From an uncultured Hyphomicrobiales bacterium (lineage in GTDB: Bacteria; Pseudomonadota; Alphaproteobacteria; Rhizobiales; Beijerinckiaceae), in contig CAIZGQ010000073.1 of NCBI GenBank assembly GCA_903932565.1, forward strand, positions 3,108 through 67,107: 64,000 bases of DNA. The letters run 5' to 3'. The notes under the pieces were generated by a model. It was given only the letters and a program-made list of their open reading frames with translations. It had not been told where the DNA came from and ran no database searches. This document shows, piece by piece, positions 57,201 to 64,000 of the stretch. Both the position numbers and the translations under genes were made by a program. The first letter of the stretch is position 1, and each line of letters opens with the position of its first letter.

Positions 57201-60104
57201 ACGAAGGAAGCCCAAAAAGCATGGGAAGACTTATCTTCATCTGAAATGGATAAATGGGTAGACAGATATAGAGAGTATGACGAACGAGATCCTCGTCGTG
57301 GACGAATAGATATGGACGCTGTTGCTGAGTTCTATGAACGCAATCGCGATGAGTCTTCAAGCGAGGCTAAGTTTAGCGGCTACCAACTCCCCGGAGGCGA
57401 GAACTACCGAGAGAAGCTGCTGACGCTGCCGAAAAAGGAGGCCGCCCTCGTAAGCGATGCTGAAGCATTGGCCGGGGCTAAAAGATTTTTGGCCCAGCTA
57501 GGTGAAGACTGGGACAAGGTACCGGAGCGGTCGCAATTAAATTTTGTCGAGGGAGCACGAACCCAGCTACAGAATGAGCGTCGCGCCTCTGGAGAAGACG
57601 GCGCTAATTATCGTTCCTCCCACTGGGACGAGCCCAACGTATTAGTCCACCGCCGCACAAATGAGCGGGAGGTGAATGGGAAACCGTCGCTGCACATCGA
57701 GGAAATTCAGAGCGACTGGCATCAGCAGGGAAGGCAGAGGGGATATGCCACAGAACAGCCAGAGGTTCTGCGCAAACAAATAACTGATGCCACTGAACAG
57801 ATGGATCAGGCTCGCAAAGCGATCGCCAATACCAGCCCTAATTTACCAGATAAAAGAGCGGCTCGTATTGCTGATTATGAGCGACTTAAGTCAGACATTC
57901 AATCAATGCGAGATAGGTTGGAGGCATCGAAGAAGGGTATCCCCAACGCTCCCTTCAAAAAGAACTGGCACGAACTAGCACTGAAAGACGCCATCCGTGA
58001 GGCAGCGGAGAAGGGCATAGACCGCATCTCATGGACACCGGGAGAGGCGCAGGCGGCTAGGTATGATCTGAGTAAGCAGGTTGATCAGATCAGGGCTATC
58101 AAACGTGGGGATGGAAATTACACGCTTGCCTATGTCCCAAAGGGCGAGCGATATGTGGGAGAGAATTCATTTCGTCCGATGGCGGACGATGCGTTGCCAG
58201 CGAGCAAACTTGCGGACTACGTCGGCAAAGACATGGCCGATAAGATCATAAATGATCCGGAAACAGCCAAGATAGGTGGAGCAAAATATAGTGGCCTCGA
58301 CCTCAAGGTCGGCGGGTCCGGCATGAAGGGCTTCTACGACAAGATGATTCCCGACGCGCTGAACAAGATCGGCAAGCCGCACGGGGTGAAGGTGGAGAGG
58401 GGGCAAACGGAAGTCGGGCGTATGGCGAAGGACGTCGATATTGCCCCAGTTCCCGGTGGATGGCGGGCAGTAGTAAGGGGCGATAATACTGGGGCTCATT
58501 TAGATGGCCCTGTTCACGCTACTAGTGGTGAGGCCATACAGTGGCTGAGAAATAAAGGTCATCTATCCGCCCCCGTCCACTACATGGACATCCCGCCATC
58601 CCTTAAAGAGCAGGCCCTGAAGAAGGGGTTCTCGCTGTTCGAGGATTCGTCGGTAGGTGCGCCGATCGCGGCGCTGGAGCATGCGCCACGCGAAGGATTT
58701 GGCAAGCTTGGTTCTGACCCAAAAGAACAGGCCCTGACCGTCAACGATATTCTGCATCCAGATACTAAGGCGCTTCCGCCTCGATCGCGCAACGTCGAGG
58801 ACATAGCGCAGGGCCTGATGGACCGTGGTGCTAAGGCCTTGCGCAAATTGGGCGTGAAGGGTGGCCGAATTGAGGAGCCGTCGCCACGCACCGATGAGTT
58901 GCTTTCCCGCTCTATCGCATCAGAGATCAAGGCCGCGATGAATCGTGGGGGAAAGACCGCATCTGACTGGTACACGAAGGCGATCGATGAGGCGATGGAT
59001 CATGCCGCTAGCATCCATCCAGAATTGAAGAATGATCCACATCAGAAGATGGGATTCACGTCTGCTCTTGCCATCACCAGTCAAGGCGAGGCCGTCACAT
59101 CGAATGTTCGTTTAGCTGAAAAGGCATACGACACATTCAAGAAGACCGGTCGCTTCCCGACGGATGTGCAGGCCAAGAACGGCCCTGCCATGAATGCCAA
59201 TTTCAAGAAGATGAATGCACTGCTTGATGGACTTGGTCCGGAGGGAACGCGCGAGTTCCTGCATAAGGAATTCACCGTCAAGGAACTCGAGCAGCTTGGG
59301 TTCGACGTGGGTGGCGAGAACAAGCAGACCAAGGTTTATGGATCAGCAATCCTGGGACCGAAGATCGGACAAGGATTCTATCAGAACCTGAATGGCAACT
59401 ATAAGCCGGTGACCATGGATCTGTGGTTCATGCGGGCATGGGGTCGGTTGACCGGGACGCTCGTCGGCAAGACCGATATGGCTAAGCCGACTGCCAGACT
59501 GCAGGACGCAATCCGATCCGAGGGCATGAGGGTGCCTCGCGATCCGGAGAAGCTGTCTCAATTGGCCGACCAGATAGTCCTAAAGCACGAACGTGACTTC
59601 AGGGCCAATCGCGAGAACTACAACTCTGGTGAAAAGAGCAAGTCAGAATTGACTTATGCTGCGGAGCGGTATGTCAAAAACCTTAAAGGTATCAATGAGC
59701 AGCCGACGTCTGGTTCTCAGCGGGTCTGGATGCGCGATCGCGTCGAGCGGGCCCGAAAGATCCTCGAGGGCGAGGGCCACAAGATAACAAACGCTGACTT
59801 GCAGGCCATATGGTGGTATCCTGAAAAGGAACTTTATAGCAAACTTGGAGGGAGAGACAGTGAGCCGATTAACACAGACTACGCCAGCGCGTTCCGCGAC
59901 CTCGCCCAGAAAAGAAATGGCGCAGGCGATGGGGCAGTACGCCCCGTGGAGCCAAGATCCGGATCCGCCGGCCAAGCCGATGACAGACGAGCAGCTCAAG
60001 GCAGCGGTGCAAGGTCTAAAAAGGCTAATGGGCAAGAAGTAAGGAAGACCGGTGGCAGAGTAGCACTGCAGACCGCATACGAGATCCGGAGGGCTGCGCG
60101 ATGA
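54270..60104 (+). CDS. 1944-residue polyvalent internal virion protein
   Basis: Order of parts: N-terminal helices (1-540, with VAGSAVGNLIPSAKKFGED and VGKVGRAVSEVGRAVDPLMA); RATGGAV near 543; an inorganic-pyrophosphatase-like polyvalent domain at about 590-710 (LPAHYGYLKRTEGADGDHVD, then FDEHKAFIGFENAKDVKRTY); RAEGGRV near 715; more helices; a second domain from about 1140 (PSLHIEEIQSDWHQQG, then RISWTPGEAQAARYDLSKQV and GGSGMKGFYDKMIPDALNKI); a DUF7178-like region from about 1575 (MGFTSALAITSQGEAVTSN, then TMDLWFMRAWGRL); RKTGGRV near 1926. Polyvalent proteins are ejected with the genome and carry several effectors. Confidence 0.75.
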   Translation: MTDTPEFEPDAPVKPLSVPTAPMSQPTFAPDATVKPLKKTDAETPVDYGKMPWSDVAGSAVGNLIPSAKKFGEDLVQPILHPIDTAQSLGRVALGAAEKLVPGGEHPHEKYANAVGQYLVDRYGSEAGWKKAIAEDPVGVMSDVSMAVTGGGSAAARIPGTVGKVGRAVSEVGRAVDPLMAPVNAAKGVKGLAANLGTHTGSEVLNQAYQTGVRGGEAGEAFRDNMRGNVPISDVVDTARSGVANMALERKKQYVSDMAKLGQDQTILSWDDVTKALQENEKVKTFHGVNISPETSEIRNKIRDAVEQWGELPPEIYHTPVGFDALKQMIGDIKEATPYGTPQRKVANDAYNAIRKEIVKQAPEYAKTMKDYERASDLIKEMNQTLSLNPKANIDTTLRKLQSIMRNNVNTNYGRRLELGQLLEQNGAKNLMASLAGQASSSWFPRGLGKLGAEIGLLAAGSHFASPWTLAATPFMSPRFMGEAAHLTGRVVGKPLQKTNEVLGKVGLSNRKVGNTLYRAGRLVDEPPLTKLTVGANPDYVPGRATGGAVHAHVKEQAERVDTKPTEPQKEVGNYRKGHVRVHGLPISIENPRGSYREGKDANGKPWRSKLPAHYGYLKRTEGADGDHVDIYVGPKLKSPLVYVIDQHDHRTGKFDEHKAFIGFENAKDVKRTYHESFTDGRAKDRLRHMTEMTVGQFKHWLQNGDTTKPLKKKQRAEGGRVGFEEGGAPDWQDQEAQSNLAAIQSAQPRSWGDVMSDVAQAPVRVAKRLYSDATTPHDFSKVIPRLAGTQEGEDRFQTWPEQLVRSGSTLAGDTMSGAVPQWQEDPATGEMHTSPQMIERGQDLAGMAGGASAAQSLGKAGAENVGRNVRVLGKQILASDTGQGAPLSALEKSINIHPVEEHAPKFYSKLEQTVAELPNKATGSQILNTLKNKGIKAEELEHTGTQEFLEQNADRPLTKDEVAQHVAANKVQLGEVTKEAQKAWEDLSSSEMDKWVDRYREYDERDPRRGRIDMDAVAEFYERNRDESSSEAKFSGYQLPGGENYREKLLTLPKKEAALVSDAEALAGAKRFLAQLGEDWDKVPERSQLNFVEGARTQLQNERRASGEDGANYRSSHWDEPNVLVHRRTNEREVNGKPSLHIEEIQSDWHQQGRQRGYATEQPEVLRKQITDATEQMDQARKAIANTSPNLPDKRAARIADYERLKSDIQSMRDRLEASKKGIPNAPFKKNWHELALKDAIREAAEKGIDRISWTPGEAQAARYDLSKQVDQIRAIKRGDGNYTLAYVPKGERYVGENSFRPMADDALPASKLADYVGKDMADKIINDPETAKIGGAKYSGLDLKVGGSGMKGFYDKMIPDALNKIGKPHGVKVERGQTEVGRMAKDVDIAPVPGGWRAVVRGDNTGAHLDGPVHATSGEAIQWLRNKGHLSAPVHYMDIPPSLKEQALKKGFSLFEDSSVGAPIAALEHAPREGFGKLGSDPKEQALTVNDILHPDTKALPPRSRNVEDIAQGLMDRGAKALRKLGVKGGRIEEPSPRTDELLSRSIASEIKAAMNRGGKTASDWYTKAIDEAMDHAASIHPELKNDPHQKMGFTSALAITSQGEAVTSNVRLAEKAYDTFKKTGRFPTDVQAKNGPAMNANFKKMNALLDGLGPEGTREFLHKEFTVKELEQLGFDVGGENKQTKVYGSAILGPKIGQGFYQNLNGNYKPVTMDLWFMRAWGRLTGTLVGKTDMAKPTARLQDAIRSEGMRVPRDPEKLSQLADQIVLKHERDFRANRENYNSGEKSKSELTYAAERYVKNLKGINEQPTSGSQRVWMRDRVERARKILEGEGHKITNADLQAIWWYPEKELYSKLGGRDSEPINTDYASAFRDLAQKRNGAGDGAVRPVEPRSGSAGQADDRRAAQGSGARSKKANGQEVRKTGGRVALQTAYEIRRAAR

Positions 60105-60880
60105 CCGATTTCGCTACGGCCCTTTGGGCGCTATGGCCCAATGGCGATCAGTTCATCCCCGGACTACGCAAGGGCATTGTGGATTCTGCGCCAGCGGTGT
60201 TTGCAAAGTATGGGGTGAAGTCGCCGATCGTTCTAGCTCACCTCATGGCCCAGATCTCACATGAATGCGGTGCCGGTCACGACGTTGTCGAAAACCTGAA
60301 CTACACTGCGTCCAGAATGATGCAGGTTTGGCCATCTCGGTTCCCCACAGTTGGCGATGCCGCACCGTATGTGAAGAGCCCAAGAGCATTGGCCAATAAG
60401 GTATACGGTGGGAGAATGGGTAACCGTATCAACGCAAATGACGGTTGGGACTTCCGCGGTCGGGGCGCCACGCAGACCACCGGTTTCGACGGGTATCGCG
60501 CCCTCGCCACTAGGACTGGCCTTGATCTGGTTAAGAACCCCGATCTGGTAAATGATCCACAGTATTTCCTCGAGTGTGGCGTGGCCGATTTCATCCTGTG
60601 CGGCTGCATGTCGTATGCGCTCGCGGACGATATTGTCGGGGTTACCAAGAAGCTAAACGGCGGTTTGATTGGCCTAGACCAGCGCAGGGAATGGCTGGCT
60701 AAGTGGAAGGCCAGATCCGTTCCGGTTCCTGTCGCTGTTACGGTTGCACCGCAACCGGTCCCAGTCCCACAGCCCGTGCCTTCAATTCCTGTTCCGCCTG
60801 TGGTAGTTGTGAAGCCAAAGCAATCTTGGATTGCGTCGATTCTCTCTGCGTTTATCTCGTTCTTCAAAAAGGGGAAATAG
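60101..60880 (+). CDS. GH19-type endolysin
   Basis: 259 residues, ATGA coupled. SHECGAGHDVVENLNY carries the catalytic acids E55 and E64; FRGRGATQTTGFDGY (118-132) is the lysozyme core. Degrades peptidoglycan. After the enzyme comes a Pro/Val-rich linker of about 45 residues and a short amphipathic SWIASILSAFISFFKKGK tail that may anchor it to the membrane. Confidence 0.85.
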   Translation: MTDFATALWALWPNGDQFIPGLRKGIVDSAPAVFAKYGVKSPIVLAHLMAQISHECGAGHDVVENLNYTASRMMQVWPSRFPTVGDAAPYVKSPRALANKVYGGRMGNRINANDGWDFRGRGATQTTGFDGYRALATRTGLDLVKNPDLVNDPQYFLECGVADFILCGCMSYALADDIVGVTKKLNGGLIGLDQRREWLAKWKARSVPVPVAVTVAPQPVPVPQPVPSIPVPPVVVVKPKQSWIASILSAFISFFKKGK

Positions 60881-60881
60881 C

Positions 60882-61058
60882 ATGGCTATCTTCAGTGGCG
60901 GTTTCTGGCTTGGATTTGTGGTTGGCGGCGGCGCGATCGGTGCCGTTGTTTGGTACTACAAGTCGAAAATCCAAGCAGCGGCGGTTTCAGCCGCTACCAT
61001 CGCAGCCAAGGCTCAGGCTACGGCATCTGCGGTCGTCAGCGACATCAAGAAAATCTGA
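60882..61058 (+). CDS. 58-residue membrane protein after the lysin
   Basis: Single span (FWLGFVVGGGAIGAVVWYY) near the start, then an Ala-rich helix. GGGGA before ATG 60882. Position suits a holin or spanin-like component. Confidence 0.6.
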   Translation: MAIFSGGFWLGFVVGGGAIGAVVWYYKSKIQAAAVSAATIAAKAQATASAVVSDIKKI

Positions 61059-61061
61059 ACT

Positions 61062-61331
61062 GTGTGGGCCTCGCTCAAGCAAACACTGAAGGGATGGAAG
61101 ACGGCCATATGGTCTGTCTTCCTGATCGCTCTCGGGCTTGGGCTGACGGCACTTAGCGCTTTGGATATTGTCCAACTCACAGCCATCCTGCCGGAAAAAT
61201 ACAAGCCATTTGCACCAATGCTTTTGGCTATCATCGGCGGCATCACCGGATATCTACGTAGCATCACCACAGGCCCAATGGGGTCCAAGGGTAATGTGTC
61301 TCCTGAACCTGTAGTAAAGGCGGGAGACTGA
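61062..61331 (+). CDS. Holin-like membrane protein
   Basis: 89 residues, GTG start. Two spans (about 15-33 and 50-65). Follows the lysin by one gene. Probable small holin. Confidence 0.6.
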   Translation: MWASLKQTLKGWKTAIWSVFLIALGLGLTALSALDIVQLTAILPEKYKPFAPMLLAIIGGITGYLRSITTGPMGSKGNVSPEPVVKAGD

Positions 61332-61334
61332 ACC

Positions 61335-61778
61335 ATGTTGGCGCTCATCACTGGCATACCCGGATTGATTGCCGCCCTATTTGGCTCGATCAATCACATC
61401 ACCGATGCCATTGCGAATGAGAAAATAGTCGCCCTCAACGCCACTACTGAGCAAGGCAAGATAGCATCTAACGAGCGGGTTAGGGCGCTCGAGGCCAAGC
61501 GCGACCTGATGATTGCTGAAGCCGGGGCATCTCGGCTGAATATGTGGGTGCGCTCGCTTATAGCCCTTGGTCCCGCTTCCTTCCTCCTCAAAGTTTTTCT
61601 TTACGACAAGGTCATTGGTGCTTTTGTTGGATGCTCCGGAAGAACTCTTCCGGGCACCTGCAGCACCTTTGTAACTGACGCTTTGGACCCTAACCTCTGG
61701 CAGGTCATCTCTATCGTTCTAGGATTCTATTTCCTCTACGAGGGTGCCGTTGGCATCACTAGGATCATCAAGAGGTAG
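61335..61778 (+). CDS. Three-span holin-like protein
   Basis: 147 residues. A short N-terminal hydrophobic helix, a charged linker (RVRALEAKRDLMIAEAG), then two spans with FLYEGAVGI near the end. This matches the 3-TM holin family used for gene-transfer-agent release, which is common in alphaproteobacteria. Confidence 0.65.
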   Translation: MLALITGIPGLIAALFGSINHITDAIANEKIVALNATTEQGKIASNERVRALEAKRDLMIAEAGASRLNMWVRSLIALGPASFLLKVFLYDKVIGAFVGCSGRTLPGTCSTFVTDALDPNLWQVISIVLGFYFLYEGAVGITRIIKR

Positions 61779-61781
61779 GCC

Positions 61782-62171
61782 ATGCCGAAGAGAAGTACAT
61801 ACCGTCAGCCTAAAACCACGGGATTCTCCGTTGGGAGCCTTACTAATCTTGGTGCCATCCCGGTGCTTACCGCCATCATAACTGTAGCCGGTTGGTATTA
61901 TGTGACTAGCTACAGGCTTAACCAGTATGCCGAAGATTTATCGAGGGTGAACAAGGCGGTGATCGAAAAGGCCGAAGTAGACGATCACGCCCGCGCAAAA
62001 ATACGAGATGAATTTCTCGCAAGCCAGATCAAGACCGCGGAGGGCATAGCCAAGCTGGATACGCGGCTGGCGGTCGCCGAAACCAATCAGAAAACTGCCA
62101 ACGACACGTTGGGCAAGATCGCTGACACGTTGCAGAAAATCACTACGATCCCTGCGGGGAGGGGGCGTTAG
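61782..62171 (+). CDS. Membrane-anchored coiled coil (spanin-like)
   Basis: 129 residues. One span (IPVLTAIITVAGWYYVTSY) near residue 35 and a coiled coil after it. Resembles an i-spanin; no matching o-spanin lipoprotein was recognised. Confidence 0.5.
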   Translation: MPKRSTYRQPKTTGFSVGSLTNLGAIPVLTAIITVAGWYYVTSYRLNQYAEDLSRVNKAVIEKAEVDDHARAKIRDEFLASQIKTAEGIAKLDTRLAVAETNQKTANDTLGKIADTLQKITTIPAGRGR

Positions 62172-62488
62172 TGGTGTTTGATTATACAATCACGCTAATG
62201 GGGGTAATCGACACACTGTCGATACTGGCTGGCGGTCTATTTGCACTCACAAAGATCAGCAATAAGGTGGACACAAAGATAGCGCTGCTGCATGCGGATT
62301 TTATTACCGTCAAAAGCGATATCATTGATATGAAGGCTGAAATCCGCAAGGTTAACGACATCCTTGTCCGCATGAACGCCGCCGATGTCCGCATTGAGCG
62401 AGCGGAAATGGATATCCGTGAATTGCGCCACGGCAAGGGATTTGTGCAGGGAGATCGTGGCGTAGATCATGAATGGCCCGGTAAATAA
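62171..62488 (+). CDS. Membrane-anchored coiled coil, second copy
   Basis: 105 residues, GTG start at 62171. Hydrophobic first 25 residues then a helix with KSDIIDMKAEIRKVNDILVR. Same layout as its neighbour; together they may form one envelope complex. Confidence 0.5.
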   Translation: MVFDYTITLMGVIDTLSILAGGLFALTKISNKVDTKIALLHADFITVKSDIIDMKAEIRKVNDILVRMNAADVRIERAEMDIRELRHGKGFVQGDRGVDHEWPGK

Positions 62489-62499
62489 AATCGGTTTGT

Positions 62500-62528
62500 C
62501 AAGTCTGTTATTGCCTATCGTAGACTTG
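62500..62528 (+). promoter_or_regulatory. Inverted repeat before the exported-protein block
   Basis: CAAGTCT/AGACTTG, perfect 7 bp with a 15-nt spacer, 40 bp before the ATG at 62568. Overlaps a TTGTCA that could be a -35. Candidate operator of the terminal block. Confidence 0.35.
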
Positions 62529-62567
62529 GTAAACTGCGCCTCCCTGTAACAACAGAGAGACTAAACA

Positions 62568-62948
62568 ATGAAGCGCATCACGCTCATCGTATCCATCTTG
62601 GCTATGGTGTTTTCTACTGAAGCATTCGCTAGACACCATCCTGCTGGCGCGACGATTGTATCCCACCCGTCAGGATGTCCATCTCGAGCCTTTTGCGGCT
62701 GCGGGGCTGCAGTTGAAGTGTTCGGCAAACCGGTGCGAGATCTATGGCTCGCCGCAAACTGGTTTCGCTTCCCAAGAACTTCACCGGCTCCGGGGATGGT
62801 CGCAGTTCGTCGACATCATGTTTTTGTACTGCGCCATCACATCGATGGAAACACATGGATGGCCTACGACGCCAATTCCGGTGGAAGGGCAACCCGTGTT
62901 CATCCGCGGTCGATAGCGGGGTATGTGATTGTTAACCCCCGTGCGTAG
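62568..62948 (+). CDS. Exported cysteine-peptidase-like protein
   Basis: 126 residues. Signal peptide (KRITLIVSILAMVFSTEAFA). RAFCGCGAAVEVFG with conserved Cys, then HHVFVLRHH and AGYVIVNP, is familiar from Rhizobiales proteins with a CHAP/NlpC-like layout (Cys, then His). It may act on peptidoglycan outside the membrane. Confidence 0.65.
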   Translation: MKRITLIVSILAMVFSTEAFARHHPAGATIVSHPSGCPSRAFCGCGAAVEVFGKPVRDLWLAANWFRFPRTSPAPGMVAVRRHHVFVLRHHIDGNTWMAYDANSGGRATRVHPRSIAGYVIVNPRA

Positions 62949-63159
62949 TCTGATCCTGATTGTAGCTCTCCTGACGTCCCCGGCTTATGCTGGGGACGTC
63001 GTTGAGCCGAAGATACCAACCAAGTTTGGGTGTGCCATCGCTCGATCGCTCTACAAGCACTACATCCACCAATACACGATCGATCAGATGAAGGATTTCT
63101 TGCGTAGTAAGGGCGTATCGGAGGCTCGAATCGCAGGAGCGGAGAAATGCTTGAGCTAG
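62941..63159 (+). CDS. Small exported protein
   Basis: 72 residues from GTG 62941. Signal peptide RSLILIVALLTSPAYAG; the rest is a short charged domain with two Cys. Overlaps the previous gene by 8 bp. Confidence 0.6.
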   Translation: MRSLILIVALLTSPAYAGDVVEPKIPTKFGCAIARSLYKHYIHQYTIDQMKDFLRSKGVSEARIAGAEKCLS

Positions 63160-63473
63160 TCGTATTGCTGATTTTGATATTTGCTCGAGATGACGGGCGA
63201 TATGCCCAGTCTCCTCTGAAAGAATGGTTTGGTGGGCTCAAGAGCAATGAAGGAGCCCTGTGTTGCTCCGGAGCTGATGGAACGGCACTTGAAGATCCGG
63301 ACTGGAAATCAAAAGACGGCCACTATCAGGTTCGCATAGATGGTCAGTGGATGACGGTACCTGATGGTGCGGTGGTAACGGAACCAAACCGGTTTGGCCG
63401 TGCTATGGTATGGCCATTAAAGGGCTATATGGGAACCACGATTCGATGCTTCATGCCGGGGAGCATGACTTAA
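63147..63473 (+). CDS. Exported or anchored small protein
   Basis: 108 residues. Starts with a short hydrophobic segment (LELVVLLILIFA). SPLKEWFGGLKSNEGALCCS, then WMTVPDGAVVTEPNRFGRAM and IRCFMPGSMT, are familiar from a small protein found in many Bradyrhizobium-type genomes and prophages. Function unknown. Confidence 0.6.
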   Translation: MLELVVLLILIFARDDGRYAQSPLKEWFGGLKSNEGALCCSGADGTALEDPDWKSKDGHYQVRIDGQWMTVPDGAVVTEPNRFGRAMVWPLKGYMGTTIRCFMPGSMT

Positions 63474-63493
63474 AATGACAACGGAGGATTCAC

Positions 63494-63736
63494 ATGCTAT
63501 TCTGGAGGCGGATTAACCACTATCGACGACTACTGAACCGAATGGAGAAAATTATGGCTGATCTTTCAAAACTTGAAGCTGCGATTGCTGCGAATAAGGC
63601 GGCTGTGGATGCGGTCGCCGCGGAGGTGGCCACCCTGAAGGCTGCTGATGCCCAGCCCGCCATTGACACTGCTACCGCGGCTGTAGAGGCCAATACGGCG
63701 GCGCTTGTGGCACTCGTTCCGGCACCCGTAGCTTAA
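63494..63736 (+). CDS. 80-residue Ala-rich coiled coil
   Basis: ATG 63494 has GGAGGA upstream and so is preferred over the internal ATG at 63554. Basic start, then ADLSKLEAAIAANKAAVDAV-type heptads, ending APVA. Small coiled-coil proteins of this kind are common next to phage lysis genes. Confidence 0.6.
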   Translation: MLFWRRINHYRRLLNRMEKIMADLSKLEAAIAANKAAVDAVAAEVATLKAADAQPAIDTATAAVEANTAALVALVPAPVA

Positions 63737-63769
63737 CGACCTACATGACATTCGACGGGGAGTAGTTCC

Positions 63770-64000
63770 ATGCGACGTATATTATCTATTTGCGCGGTGC
63801 TGCTGTGGTGCGGCCCTGCGATGGCGCAACTGCCGCTGACGGGGGCGGGGAAAGGTGCGCCGGGAGGTTATACTGGACCCGGTGACATCCAGACCTTCCT
63901 AGTATGGGGCTCGGTAGCTAGGGTTTACACTGCCGCACAGGCGTCTCCATCTACAAACATGGCGATACTTGTTGCAAGCGGCAATGGAACATCGATTTGC
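63770..64000 (+). CDS. Exported protein cut by the right edge
   Basis: ATG 63770 has GGGGAG upstream. The first 20 residues (RRILSICAVLLWCGPAMAQ) are a signal peptide with an AxA site. 77 codons are present, ending in whole-codon phase at the edge. The mature part begins LPLTGAGKGAPGGYTGPG. Might continue, directly or after a missing piece, into the fragment at 1-468. Confidence 0.7.
   Translation, partial: MRRILSICAVLLWCGPAMAQLPLTGAGKGAPGGYTGPGDIQTFLVWGSVARVYTAAQASPSTNMAILVASGNGTSIC

Noticed and set aside
60101..60880. Endolysin with signal peptide or SAR domain
   Set aside because: The N-terminus is not hydrophobic enough; membrane contact, if any, would be by the C-terminal amphipathic tail.
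1..64000. Integrase, attachment site or plasmid partition genes
   Set aside because: No tyrosine or serine recombinase, excisionase, ParA or ParB motif was seen, and no tRNA that could serve as an att site; lifestyle therefore undecided.

Overview
The window is almost entirely bacteriophage. No integrase, rRNA, tRNA or CRISPR array was seen. Layout and gene families suggest a tailed dsDNA phage of an alphaproteobacterium, probably Rhizobiales: a GcrA-like regulator, DUF1376 and DUF932 proteins, and several small proteins that resemble (from memory, not from a search) proteins of Rhizobium/Bradyrhizobium phages. A portal, two P22/T7-like tail-adaptor proteins, a gp10-like stabilisation protein, very large internal or ejected proteins, and the absence of tape-measure, sheath and tube genes point to a podovirus-like particle.

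Region by region. (1) 1-1322, + strand: the 3' end of a truncated gene and an exported HExxH metallopeptidase; together with 62568-64000 this forms a block of exported proteins. (2) 1343-10778, - strand: early and replication arm. It holds many tiny genes, a PAPS-reductase-like PP-loop protein, an XRE regulator, DUF932, a T7 gp4-like primase-helicase whose zinc domain is a separate overlapping ORF, DUF1376, an N6-adenine methyltransferase, an HNH/AP2 nuclease, RusA and a Cro/YdaS-like regulator. There is no DNA polymerase, so host replication is probably used. A structured intergenic element lies at 2230-2384. (3) 10779-10833: divergence point with a palindrome. (4) 10834-16397, +: HNH protein, ERF annealing protein, YqaJ exonuclease, then a 7-deazaguanine cluster (a frameshifted transglycosylase-like gene that I propose is DpdA-like, QueE, QueD). 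(5) 16387-28360, +: terminase subunits, GcrA-like protein, a run of tiny membrane proteins, portal, GroES-like protein, scaffold-like protein flanked by two paralogues. (6) 28479-36556, +: a metabolic cargo cassette between scaffold and capsid: two glycosyltransferases, a nucleotidyltransferase-PfkB kinase fusion, a GmhA-like isomerase, a split TPP enzyme, radical SAM and methyltransferase proteins, and two homing-type nucleases (one LAGLIDADG, one decayed HNH/AP2). (7) 36872-60104, +: major capsid, adaptors, fibres, acetyltransferase, and 935- and 1944-residue virion proteins. (8) 60101-62488, +: GH19 endolysin and membrane or coiled-coil proteins. (9) 62568 to the end: small exported proteins.

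The most interesting points are: the deazaguanine cluster with its frameshift and a repeated 19-bp element shared with the distant PP-loop gene; the heptose-like cargo cassette; an R-x-x-G-G motif repeated across at least six structural proteins and placed at domain borders of the giant protein; and the structured element at 2230-2384. Family assignments rest on motif recognition only; no searches were run.
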